Below, in pieces: positions 1-6,696 of a DNA stretch of 13,047 nucleotides. The number at the start of each line of letters is the position of its first letter. The first letter of the stretch is position 1. This DNA is from Synechococcales cyanobacterium PMM_0003. GTDB taxonomy: Bacteria; Cyanobacteriota; Cyanobacteriia; Pseudanabaenales; Pseudanabaenaceae. Position numbers and translations under genes: made by a program. Under the pieces are notes generated by a model. It was not told where the DNA came from. It saw nothing but the letters and a program-made list of their open reading frames with translations, and did not search any database. Location: NCBI GenBank assembly GCA_949128015.1, contig CASBRC010000009.1, forward strand, positions 1 through 13,047, written 5' to 3'.

Positions 1-452
1 ATATTAATCTTAGAAACTTCTAATAATGAATCATCAACCGAATAAGTCTTTTCCTCTCGCAACCAAATGAGAATATCTGCCAAATGCCAAATCGAAGGTG
101 TCCCTTCATAAACAGGTAAAGGCGATTTTGGCTCACCTTTGACAATGAGATTTCTAATATTTTGTCGAGAACATCCAAGGATTTTTGCAGCATCTGTTAA
201 GCCCACATAATCAGGGGTTGCCTCAATTAAACTTGCATTGGGAATCACCTGTTTTACATCAGTAATAGCACTAGCGATCGCATCATAAGCTGATGATGCT
301 TCACGTATAAAATCAAGTGCAATATATCCTTTTGAGCCAACACCAATTAAGGCATCGTCACAGCCATTTTCATATAATTTCTCAACATACTCATTAGGAT
401 CGACTTGAGAATTTGGGAGATTAAACTTTAAAGTAAATTCATACTCTCTCAT
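1..452 (-). CDS. Helix-turn-helix DNA-binding protein, probable antitoxin of a HicA-like pair (3' end outside window)
   Basis: The reading frame is open from an ATG at 452 to the window edge, giving at least 150 residues with no stop, so the C-terminus is missing. Residues 1-75 form an alpha/beta module (start MREYEFTLKF; then ALIGVGSKGYIALDF around 34-48) with no recognised catalytic motif. Residues about 83-105 read as a helix-turn-helix (GLTDAAKILGCSRQNIRNLI), and a second hydrophobic block follows (IWHLADILIWL, 121-131). The start is only 3 bp after the stop of the upstream small gene, and a GAGGAG Shine-Dalgarno lies inside that gene's last codons, so the two are translationally coupled. 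The order small basic protein then DNA-binding protein resembles hicA-hicB, which suggests an antitoxin and autorepressor. That role is inferred from context; it could also be a stand-alone regulator. Confidence 0.75.
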   Translation of the reverse strand, partial: MREYEFTLKFNLPNSQVDPNEYVEKLYENGCDDALIGVGSKGYIALDFIREASSAYDAIASAITDVKQVIPNASLIEATPDYVGLTDAAKILGCSRQNIRNLIVKGEPKSPLPVYEGTPSIWHLADILIWLREEKTYSVDDSLLEVSKIN

Positions 453-455
453 TAC

Positions 456-728
456 CTATTGCTCCTCTTCACAAATATCATCCAAATCGTTGTGTTTAGT
501 ACAGTTATCAACTATGCGACGAATTTGCTTTGCGTGATTTCCTGAATTTTTTGGAGTACTCCAAATACTCGACATACAAAAAATTCCGCATCTACAATCT
601 TTGTCATTGTAAGGGCAATAGATTTTGCCCCACGCATGAGCGCCACCGACATCAACACGCCATCCGTTTTGTTCAGCATATTTCAATGCCGATTCAATTT
701 CTGATTTTGGATGTGATCGCCTTGTCAT
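456..728 (-). CDS. Small cysteine-rich HicA-like protein, candidate toxin
   Basis: The product is 90 residues and starts at an ATG preceded by a purine-rich AAGAAGAAAAG stretch. The N-terminal half has the HicA layout: a helix (IESALKYAEQNGW, 11-23), then a strand and the motif GGAHAWGK (28-35), where H31 sits like the catalytic histidine of the HicA GSH motif. The later block PKNSGNHAKQIRRIVDN (59-75) resembles the basic helix at the end of HicA. Between them lies an insert with C38, C45, C47 and C51, plus C76 and C86 downstream, which could bind zinc. HicA proteins are usually about 60-80 residues and lack such a cluster. HicA family members are ribosome-independent mRNA interferases; whether this protein cuts RNA is inference. 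It forms a tight operon with the HTH gene 3 bp downstream. Confidence 0.65.
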   Translation of the reverse strand: MTRRSHPKSEIESALKYAEQNGWRVDVGGAHAWGKIYCPYNDKDCRCGIFCMSSIWSTPKNSGNHAKQIRRIVDNCTKHNDLDDICEEEQ

Positions 729-768
729 AACTGCTTTTCTTCTTACAAGCTAAACCTAAAATATGTAA

Positions 769-782
769 TTGTCAAGTGACAA
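769..782. promoter_or_regulatory. Perfect palindrome upstream of the HicA-like/HTH pair, candidate operator over a -35 box
   Basis: The sequence TTGTCA-AG-TGACAA is a perfect 6+6 bp inverted repeat, 40 bp upstream of the ATG at 728. On the minus strand it contains an exact TTGACA hexamer (774-769), with a weak -10 candidate (TAGCTT, 752-747) 16 bp downstream. A palindrome over the -35 of a gene pair encoding an HTH protein is a typical autoregulatory arrangement. This is inferred from position only. Confidence 0.35.
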
Positions 783-794
783 CTACTGCCAAGC

Positions 795-2876
795 TTAAAA
801 AGTTGCGTATTCGGATTCAATGCGATCGCTACCGCGCTCCATTTCCATTTCTAGGACTGAGGTAGACTGCTGCGCCTCTTGGAAATAAATAATGTCTTTA
901 CGGGGATCAACCTCCGAAGCTCTGATTCGGAGATTATCGCCAACTTGGATTTGACGAGTGATTCGCATTGGTAATTTCAAGCCCAAATCTTCGATCAACA
1001 CTAGCGCTAGCTTCTCGTTTTCACGCAACCAGTCCAGCATCAGCGCTTCCCACACCACCTCTTTATTACGACGCAGATACTCTAAACTCCAATAGCGCAC
1101 CGACTGCTTCTCGACCTGATTAGCATCCCAAATCGCAGGATCGATCGCTTGCAAAATTGCGGTGAGCATTTCGGCAGTGAATGGCAAAGGCTCCTCTCGT
1201 AAAAAAGCTTTAATTTGCCAATGGGCTAGCAGATCGCTATAGCGACGAATCGGTGAAGTTACCTGTGCATAAGCATCAAGTCCCAAACCTGCATGGCGCG
1301 ATGCATATAGACCGAGAGAGCCTTTAGTCATACAGCGACAAATTGCAAATTCGCGCACGGGACCAGATGGCAATTGCATCAAGGTATCGAGAGGCGGCAG
1401 TTCGGGCTGTTCTTGATAGCGATAGGGAATAGGAATATTGTGGGTCTGAGCAAACCTTGCTGCAACTTCACCTGCGAGAATCATCATCTCAGCGACTAGT
1501 TGACGCGAGAAGGTGTCTTCCATCAGTTCCAAAGTCAGGCGATCGCCATTTTTAGAGTCAACTTTGACACTAGTATCAGGCAAATGAATTTCGATCGCAC
1601 CTTGATCAACTCTCCATTTTTTGCGAAGACGGGCATAGTCAGCGATGCAGTCGAGATCTGCCTCTACGCCGAGTTGCAGCATTTCTTCAACATCTTCATA
1701 GGTGAGGCGATAATTGGGCTTCACTAAACTTGCCACAATCTCGTAATGGGTAACTGCGCCCACATCATCAAGATCGACGGCAAAAGACATTGCATGACAG
1801 ACTTTACTCTCGATCAAACTCATTGGACCAGTTGCCAGATCCATGGGAAACATCGGGATCACGCCTGTGGGTAGATATACGCTCGTACCACGTTTACGGG
1901 CATCTTTATCAAGTGGGCTTTCAGGATCGAGCCACCGCGTCGGATCAGCAATATGAATCCATATCCGTTTGCTACCATCGGCAAGAGTTTCGATACTCAG
2001 CCCATCATCAATCTCAGTGGTGCTGATATCGTCAATTGTATAAACATGCAGATGCGTCAAATCGCGTCGCAAATCCTGCATATGGTCGGGAATTGGATTC
2101 TCAACACAAGCTTGAGCAGCCGCGACAACTTCATTAGCAAAATGTAGAGGAACTTGGCTACGCAGTAAATTCAGATTTTCATGCTCGTTCCAAATACCTA
2201 AGTCAACGAGCATTAGGAAAGCTGCTTGTTCATTTTTGGAACGTTTAGCAAAGCTTAAAAGTTCTTGCGCGGCAGCTTTATCAGAAGCTTCATCGCCGTA
2301 AAGAGCATATCGTTCTAAACAATCTAACCGACTGCGATCGCTAATTGTCCATGAGACTTCATCACCAGAGAGCTTAGTATTCAGCTTTTGCTGAAATTCT
2401 TCAATTAATTTAGCGCGTTGAGCAGCCGCTTCCGCTTGATGCTTTAGTTCTGCGACTTGCGAACTCGATCGCGGTTCGTAAAGATCGCCCTTTTGCTTAA
2501 AGTAAATTTTGTCGTTACTTAATAGGCAATAGGAAGCGTAGGAGGTGACTGCGGAAATTTCCGAAAATAAAAGATTAGCAAGATCTGTCGGACTAGTTGG
2601 CTGATTATCCTCAATCAAAATTTCCCAAGCTACTTCTAGGCTAGTAGGATCGAGAAACTTCTCTACTTTTTGCAAAAAAGAGGGGATCTTAGTGTAGGTG
2701 AAACTTGAACTTTCACCATTGGCTTTGATGGTGTAATTAATTTCGCGGGGATGGATTGTATGGGTATTGCCATTTTCATCGATCGCTTGAAAGTGTTTTT
2801 TACCTTCAGGGCGATCGATCACGACAAGGCGACGATCGCCATGCAATTTCACTTCAACTAGCGTACCTTTTTCCAA
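795..2876 (-). CDS. RNase II/R family 3'-5' exoribonuclease, cyanobacterial VacB/Zam-type
   Basis: The protein is 693 residues and cytosolic, and should degrade RNA processively from the 3' end with Mg2+. The N-terminus (MEKGTLVEVKLHGDRRLVVI) matches the start typical of cyanobacterial RNB proteins, followed by a helical, partly coiled-coil region (about 135-170). The RNB domain spans about 265-560. Its metal site is TIDDISTTEIDDGL (280-293), with D282, E288, D290 and D291 aligned to RNase II D201, D207, D209 and D210, so one Asp is Glu. Other landmarks are HIADPTRWL (308-316), Y334 in YLPTGVIPMFP (the RNA-clamp tyrosine) and TSPIRRYSDLL (540-550) with R545. A short C-terminal OB-like region (about 635-670) takes the place of a full S1 domain. 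The family resembles Synechocystis Zam, named for acetazolamide resistance. That is a suggestive neighbour for a carbonic-anhydrase-bearing cluster, but a functional link is speculation. Confidence 0.92.
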   Translation of the reverse strand: MEKGTLVEVKLHGDRRLVVIDRPEGKKHFQAIDENGNTHTIHPREINYTIKANGESSSFTYTKIPSFLQKVEKFLDPTSLEVAWEILIEDNQPTSPTDLANLLFSEISAVTSYASYCLLSNDKIYFKQKGDLYEPRSSSQVAELKHQAEAAAQRAKLIEEFQQKLNTKLSGDEVSWTISDRSRLDCLERYALYGDEASDKAAAQELLSFAKRSKNEQAAFLMLVDLGIWNEHENLNLLRSQVPLHFANEVVAAAQACVENPIPDHMQDLRRDLTHLHVYTIDDISTTEIDDGLSIETLADGSKRIWIHIADPTRWLDPESPLDKDARKRGTSVYLPTGVIPMFPMDLATGPMSLIESKVCHAMSFAVDLDDVGAVTHYEIVASLVKPNYRLTYEDVEEMLQLGVEADLDCIADYARLRKKWRVDQGAIEIHLPDTSVKVDSKNGDRLTLELMEDTFSRQLVAEMMILAGEVAARFAQTHNIPIPYRYQEQPELPPLDTLMQLPSGPVREFAICRCMTKGSLGLYASRHAGLGLDAYAQVTSPIRRYSDLLAHWQIKAFLREEPLPFTAEMLTAILQAIDPAIWDANQVEKQSVRYWSLEYLRRNKEVVWEALMLDWLRENEKLALVLIEDLGLKLPMRITRQIQVGDNLRIRASEVDPRKDIIYFQEAQQSTSVLEMEMERGSDRIESEYATF

Positions 2877-2881
2877 AATTG

Positions 2882-2887
2882 CCCCTT
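2882..2887 (-). promoter_or_regulatory. Shine-Dalgarno AAGGGG fixing the TTG start of the exoribonuclease
   Basis: On the minus strand AAGGGG is followed by 5 bases (CAATT) and then TTG at 2876-2874. No in-frame ATG lies close by, and the conserved N-terminal sequence begins exactly at this TTG. The gene therefore starts from a rare initiator codon. Confidence 0.6.
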
Positions 2888-2953
2888 GTCCACCAAAGCC
2901 AAAAATTTTCTTTAATATTCTACCGTTTTATCTAGCTGTCACCATACAAACCT

Positions 2954-2992
2954 AAAAACTAGAGGCGGCGCATCGCGCCGCCTCTAGTTTTT
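2954..2992. terminator. Perfect 18-bp hairpin with 3-nt loop, bidirectional terminator / palindromic repeat
   Basis: The arms 2954-2971 and 2975-2992 are exact reverse complements with loop ATC. The GC-rich core GGCGGCGC/GCGCCGCC is flanked by A5 on one side and T5 on the other, so a U-tract is present in either direction. It lies between the small exported-peptide gene and the exoribonuclease, both on the minus strand, and would end transcription of the former. Its layout matches other palindromes in the window. Confidence 0.7.
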
Positions 2993-2995
2993 GGT

Positions 2996-3048
2996 AAAGC
3001 CGTAAAAGTAAATATGGCAAGAAGTGTCATATTTACTTTTACGGCTTT
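2996..3048. terminator. Perfect 21-bp inverted repeat directly after the small-peptide stop codon
   Basis: The arms 2996-3016 and 3028-3048 are exact reverse complements. Three more pairs, one of them G-U, extend into the 11-nt loop. The arm runs AAAGCCGTAAAAGTAAATATG on the plus strand, only weakly GC-rich, and lacks a long U-tract. It begins 1 bp beyond the small gene's stop and sits 3 bp from the 2954-2992 hairpin. It could be an mRNA 3'-stabilising structure or part of a repeat. Confidence 0.55.
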
Positions 3049-3049
3049 G

Positions 3050-3229
3050 CTAAACAATTTCATATTGCATAGTATTAGCGATCGCCCCAACTGCCGAAGC
3101 AGCGATCGCAGGTTGATAATCACTAAGTGAGAATAGCGTTGATTCTGCTGGTTGTTTGGGGGCTGCAAGCATAGCAAAACCCAAAACTAGCAAAGCAATA
3201 CTAGATTTGAGGCTAAAAGTGCTATTCAT
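3050..3229 (-). CDS. Small exported peptide of unknown function
   Basis: I chose the ATG at 3229, giving 59 residues, because a strong GGAGG (3243-3239) lies 9 bp upstream. An ATG at 3235 is only 3 bp from it, and a longer 72-residue start at 3268 has no support. The N-terminus (MNSTFSLKSS, then IALLVLGFAMLAA) is a clear signal peptide or single membrane helix, with likely cleavage around AAP or PAES. The remainder is about 35 residues, alanine-rich and without cysteines (ending MQYEIV). I do not recognise the family. It is a monocistronic unit bounded downstream by two hairpins. The good ribosome site and signal peptide argue that it is real, but codon evidence from such a short gene is thin. 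Confidence 0.5.
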   Translation of the reverse strand: MNSTFSLKSSIALLVLGFAMLAAPKQPAESTLFSLSDYQPAIAASAVGAIANTMQYEIV

Positions 3230-3498
3230 CTTCATATTCCTCCAACAATGTTGTCCCAACGAGCGCAATGACTAGAATTTACGTCTTTTTGTTTCCTGTA
3301 CTTTAGCTGAGTCGCATCAATAAACTTGTTTTACACCAACTAATTGGAAGTTTAGCCATAAAAAATCACTTTACTCGAGTTGATAATAATTGCTAAAACC
3401 AAATAGGAATGTAACTTAGCTATCAAGGTTGTAGTGATTATGATCACCTAGGGTTTTACAGCTATCGCGATCCTAAACCATTTTATTTTAAAAAAATT

Positions 3499-3553
3499 AG
3501 GCTTCGACTACGCTTAGCCATCGGCATACGTTGGCTGAGCGTAGTCGAAGCCT
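3499..3553. repeat. Dispersed palindromic repeat of the GGCTTCGACTACGCTCAGCC type
   Basis: The arms 3499-3520 and 3532-3553 are 22 nt each and pair with a single G-U wobble (CTTAGCC against GGCTGAG), around an 11-nt loop. Palindromes with this TTCGACTACGCTCAGCC core are, from memory, scattered between genes in many bacteria including cyanobacteria. There is no transposase and no target-site duplication that I can identify. Confidence 0.65.
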
Positions 3554-3595
3554 CTCACAACTCATTTACAGCAAATCCCGAACAAACCCACCACT

Positions 3596-3642
3596 AGATT
3601 TTTTGTAAAAGCCCCGCGAAGCGGGGCTTTTACAAAAAATCT
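3596..3642. terminator. Perfect 22-bp hairpin downstream of ccmN, likely ccm-cluster terminator
   Basis: The arms 3596-3617 and 3621-3642 are exact reverse complements with loop GAA. The core is GCCCCGC/GCGGGGC, with T6/A6 tracts further out in each arm. It starts 50 bp after the ccmN stop. Outside the arms AAACCCA (left) and TGGGTTT (right) are also complementary, with the left side displaced by a 5-nt insert, so the full element is about 60 bp. It belongs with the elements at 8359 and 10413. Confidence 0.7.
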
Positions 3643-3691
3643 GGGTTTGGTTTGATTGCAATCTGCTGTAGGATTGCTCTATCTGGGTGAT

Positions 3692-4411
3692 TTAATTTTG
3701 TGGGTAAAGCCTCTTGATAAAGCGATTAATTTGCGATTGAGCATGAGCCTTAGCCTGTGCAGAGTTAGCGATCGCAAGTGTCGAAATATCAGTTTCCGTT
3801 GGATTTGCGACTGCATCAATTTGTTGGTTTTGTTCATTGCTAGAAGTATCAGCAGTTCCTAATGTCTGATCTGCGATGATCGCATTCGTAGGCATTTCCA
3901 CCTGTTTTTCTGTACCTATACGTTCGACAGATGAATAGGTATGCGTAAATGAATGGTTTGTCGGTGAGTTTGTTGGTGAAGTGTTGGTATTACTAATCTC
4001 TAATTCTTGAGCGATCGCAGGGCTAATCTCTAATTCTTGAGCGATCGCACTTTGTTCTAAACCACTAATCAAAGAACAAGGCGGTACGATCGCACCTTTC
4101 GCAATAATTGCTCGAACAATCGAACTCGACGCACCAATACAAGCACCTTCGCCAATTTTGGTAGTTCCATAAACCAAAACCCCAGCCCCTAAACTTGCTC
4201 CAGCCCCAATTTCTAATAGTCCATCTTGAGCATGAAGTACGGCTCCCATACCAATACATACACCTGCTGCGATCGTAATTCGACCACCCTGATCGGCTTG
4301 GATTAATACTCCCAATGCGATCGCTGCTGTTTGATCGATTACTACATCCCCGCAAACGTAGGATCGAAAATCTCCGATCGGTTCTAAAGGTGGTAAGTAG
4401 TTCGATTGCAT
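3692..4411 (-). CDS. ccmN: Carboxysome adaptor protein CcmN
   Basis: The product is 239 residues. Residues 1-118 are a left-handed beta-helix of hexapeptide repeats (for example GVCIGMGAVLHAQDGLLEIG, 50-69), related to the CcmM N-terminal domain, which CcmN binds. Residues about 120-213 are a low-complexity Ser/Thr/Asn-rich linker. The C-terminal segment AQAKAHAQSQINRFIKRLYP (about 218-237) is an amphipathic helix, in the position of the encapsulation peptide that docks on CcmK2 and is needed for shell recruitment. The linker contains a 10-residue duplication (IAQELEISPA/IAQELEISNT). It is the last gene of the ccmK2-K1-L-M-N series, 62 bp after ccmM, with a hairpin in that gap. The Shine-Dalgarno is weak, which may keep expression below ccmM. 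Confidence 0.93.
   Translation of the reverse strand: MQSNYLPPLEPIGDFRSYVCGDVVIDQTAAIALGVLIQADQGGRITIAAGVCIGMGAVLHAQDGLLEIGAGASLGAGVLVYGTTKIGEGACIGASSSIVRAIIAKGAIVPPCSLISGLEQSAIAQELEISPAIAQELEISNTNTSPTNSPTNHSFTHTYSSVERIGTEKQVEMPTNAIIADQTLGTADTSSNEQNQQIDAVANPTETDISTLAIANSAQAKAHAQSQINRFIKRLYPQN
3993..4049. repeat. Tandem 27-nt direct repeat (30-bp period) containing HIP1, inside the ccmN linker
   Basis: Copies at 3993-4019 and 4023-4049 are identical and each ends in GCGATCGCA, which contains the cyanobacterial HIP1 octamer. The 30-bp period keeps the frame and adds exactly ten residues. It is a recent in-frame duplication in the flexible linker between the beta-helix and the encapsulation peptide. 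Confidence 0.8.
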
Positions 4412-4440
4412 GATTTTTATATTTTTTGATTCTCAAAGTA

Positions 4441-4465
4441 GAGAACCTCGCAAAGCGAGGTTCTC
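4441..4465. terminator. 11-bp hairpin between ccmM and ccmN, possible attenuator
   Basis: The arms GAGAACCTCGC (4441-4451) and GCGAGGTTCTC (4455-4465) pair perfectly around loop AAA. The hairpin sits 9 bp after the ccmM stop and ccmN starts 30 bp further on. It is followed on the minus strand by mixed A/T sequence (TACTTTGAGAATC) rather than a clean U-tract, so partial termination or 3' protection of the ccmM message is more likely than full termination. The framework GAGAA-N4-GC-AAA-GC-N4-TTCTC is the same as in the element at 8359. Confidence 0.55.
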
Positions 4466-4473
4466 AAAACACG

Positions 4474-6543
4474 TTATTTAGCAGGACGGTGAATGATGCC
4501 TTCAAATACGCGGCGCTTTGCTTTTGTATCGATACCTAGCAAACGCACATACTCGTCACCATGCTCAGCCAAACAAGCTTCCAAAGCCCGAATTACTTCA
4601 GACTCATTGGCAGCCGCGATTGGTGAGCAGCTAAACCAAGAGCTAGTCCGAAAATGGCGTTCATCTGCATGTTCAGTACCAATGCGATAGCCCTGAGACA
4701 ACAGTTGACGAATTCGCGACAGCATATCGCCACTGATCTTGCCAGCGCTACCGCCACCATAAGAACTATTGCTAGCGTTGCTGACCTTAACTGCCGTGCG
4801 AGTTGCCGTGATTGGCTGTCCACCTGGACGATGTACGAGCAACTCCACCACGCGACGCTTTGCCTTGATATCCACTCCAACCAGACGGATATATTCATCG
4901 CTATATTCAGCAATGTAATTCTCTAAAGCTGCGATCGCAGATGTCACATTATTGGCTGTGATTGCAGGCAAAGTCTGCCAAGAAGTTGTGCGGAAATGGC
5001 GCTCATCAGCATGCTCGACACTAATGCGATGCCCTTGAGCCAAAAGCTGCCCCACAGCAGTTGACACATCATTAGCAGCACCATTACCATTGCCGTTACT
5101 AGCGCGAGGAGCGTTATAGGTTGCCGATGCACTATTACCATTAGGCTGACCAATGCTCACAGCATGACTATCAGCGCGTTGAATAATTGTTTCAACTACA
5201 CGACGCTTGGCTTTAGGATCGACACCGACCAAGCGTACATATTCGCCTTCATGTTCAGCAAGAATAGTATTCAATGCAGCGATTACAGTAGATTCATTGG
5301 ATGCATCGATCGCAGGACCAGTCATCCATGCTGCGGAACGGAAGCGACGGGCATCAGCATACTCAGTACTAATCCGATAGCCTTGAGCAAGAAGTTGACC
5401 GACTTGACTCGCAATATCAGCATTGTTAGCACTAGTCGCACCATTAGATGAAGCTTTGGGTGCGCTGTAGCCATTGCCAGATCCATTGCTATATCCATTG
5501 CTGGAAGTAGGAGCAGCATTACTAATTACTACAGGCTTATCACTGGGACGTTGAATAATTGTTTCTGTGAGACGACGCTTGGCTTTGGGATCAACTCCAA
5601 GCAAACGTACATATTCACCTTCATTTTCAACAAGAGCAGTTTGAACTGCGGCAATAACTGTCGAAGCTTCGGATGTGTGTGGAATCGCGTGAGATTGCCA
5701 AGATCCAGTACGGAAGCGACGCTCATCGGCGTACTCAACCGCAACATGGTAGCCCTGAGCTAAAATTTGTCGTATTTGCTGCGCTAAATCCCCATTCATA
5801 GGTTCGTTCCTCTGTGCGTTTTTTGTAAAGTTCTGATTAATTTGATTAAAATCTTGCTTATTAATTTTCGTACTAGTATTACTAGCAGGAGAGTTGCTGC
5901 TTGGTTGTGACGAGTTCTGTTGTTGCTGGCGAATCGGTGTAATACAGGCAATATCAGCAGCACAGCGATACCCTTGTCTCAAGGACTCGTTGACACCGAC
6001 AACATGACTCGCAAAATTTTGGTCTGATTCCCGCACATTCGGCAACAGATCAGCTTGTTGCTGCGTTGTAATCACTGCACCAGAAGGAACATATTTACCC
6101 GCAGGAATTTCTACATCTTGGACAAGGGCATGTAAAGCAATAATGCATCCGTCTCCAACTCTTGCATTAAATACGGTTGAGCGAAACCCGACAAAGCAAT
6201 TATTCCCAACATAAGCTGGCCCATGAATTAGAGCCATATGTGTGATTGAGGTACTATCGCCAATCCAGACGGAATATTCTTTGCCGTCATCACCAATCAC
6301 ACGACCTTTTTCTAGTCCATGGATAACAACGCCATCTTGGACATTCGTACTATTTCCAATATAAAAAGGATGGCCCTCGTCAGCACGAATTGACGTACCA
6401 GGAGCAATCAAAACATTAGCGCCGATATAAACGTCACCAATTAAATTAGAAAAAGAATGAACGTAGGCAGATGGATCGATTTTGGGTTCTGCCAGATTCC
6501 TAGACCAAGGTGTAGGGGGGGCAGCGAAGCTACGAACTACCAT
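4474..6543 (-). CDS. ccmM: Carboxysome scaffold protein CcmM: gamma-carbonic anhydrase domain plus four Rubisco small-subunit-like modules
   Basis: The protein is 689 residues. Residues 1-205 are a gamma-class carbonic anhydrase beta-helix. The three zinc-ligand histidines are present: H75 (GVVIHG), H102 (THMALIHG) and H107. C194 and C200 match the disulfide pair that activates the Thermosynechococcus enzyme on oxidation. A Gln/Ser/Asn-rich linker follows (206-248). Then come four modules that bind and condense Rubisco, at about 251-333, 375-456, 491-572 and 604-687. Each has a G-(Y/H) start, an ADxRxFR motif, a conserved W and the block (D/G)EYxRLxGxDxKAKRR. Linkers between modules are Gly/Ser/Asn-rich. 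Only the fourth module has the cysteine pair (C639, C657) known from the first module of S. elongatus. An internal ATG (M249) with a Shine-Dalgarno should yield a 441-residue short form. The start at 6543 has a nearby GGA. The gap to ccmL is about 190 bp. Confidence 0.97.
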   Translation of the reverse strand: MVVRSFAAPPTPWSRNLAEPKIDPSAYVHSFSNLIGDVYIGANVLIAPGTSIRADEGHPFYIGNSTNVQDGVVIHGLEKGRVIGDDGKEYSVWIGDSTSITHMALIHGPAYVGNNCFVGFRSTVFNARVGDGCIIALHALVQDVEIPAGKYVPSGAVITTQQQADLLPNVRESDQNFASHVVGVNESLRQGYRCAADIACITPIRQQQQNSSQPSSNSPASNTSTKINKQDFNQINQNFTKNAQRNEPMNGDLAQQIRQILAQGYHVAVEYADERRFRTGSWQSHAIPHTSEASTVIAAVQTALVENEGEYVRLLGVDPKAKRRLTETIIQRPSDKPVVISNAAPTSSNGYSNGSGNGYSAPKASSNGATSANNADIASQVGQLLAQGYRISTEYADARRFRSAAWMTGPAIDASNESTVIAALNTILAEHEGEYVRLVGVDPKAKRRVVETIIQRADSHAVSIGQPNGNSASATYNAPRASNGNGNGAANDVSTAVGQLLAQGHRISVEHADERHFRTTSWQTLPAITANNVTSAIAALENYIAEYSDEYIRLVGVDIKAKRRVVELLVHRPGGQPITATRTAVKVSNASNSSYGGGSAGKISGDMLSRIRQLLSQGYRIGTEHADERHFRTSSWFSCSPIAAANESEVIRALEACLAEHGDEYVRLLGIDTKAKRRVFEGIIHRPAK
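5797..5813 (-). promoter_or_regulatory. Internal ribosome site and ATG for the short CcmM isoform
   Basis: On the minus strand AGAGGAA (5813-5807) precedes an in-frame ATG (5799-5797, codon 249), with 9 bp between AGAGG and the ATG. The ATG lies at the start of the first Rubisco small-subunit-like module ([11 protein letters not shown]), just after the linker. In S. elongatus the short CcmM form made from an internal start is essential for Rubisco condensation. This site is the equivalent here by position, which is inference. Confidence 0.65.
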
Positions 6544-6696
6544 AATGAATCCGCACTTTTAAGTTTTACTTATATCTTGATTCTCAAAATCGAGTATATA
6601 AGTTCTTAAAAGCGCTCCTCCAAATAACAACTTAAGCGACAACGTTGGAGAACTATTATTTACTAGCGCTAGGCTTAGCCATAATCCTTAAACCAT

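Larger units (their letters stand above)
3269..3691. other. Gene-free stretch between ccmN and the small-peptide gene
   Basis: No supported open reading frame or RNA gene was found in about 420 bp. The stretch holds two palindromic repeats (3499-3553 and 3596-3642, listed separately) and AT-rich DNA at 3269-3480. That AT-rich part must contain the promoter of the small-peptide gene, but I see no convincing -35/-10 pair. Transcription of the ccm cluster probably ends at the 3596-3642 hairpin. Confidence 0.5.

Noticed and set aside
2959..3177. Minus-strand 72-residue frame overlapping the two hairpins
   Set aside because: It runs through both palindromes and the small-peptide gene in another frame, with no ribosome site; it is a by-product of the inverted repeats.
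2954..3642. Cluster of palindromes as a CRISPR array or insertion-sequence remnant
   Set aside because: The arms differ between elements, there are no regular spacers, and no transposase fragment or terminal duplication is visible.
4065..4436. 123-residue minus-strand frame overlapping ccmN
   Set aside because: It is an out-of-frame copy of the hexapeptide-repeat region, rich in Arg, Trp, Cys and Ser, with no homology that I recognise.
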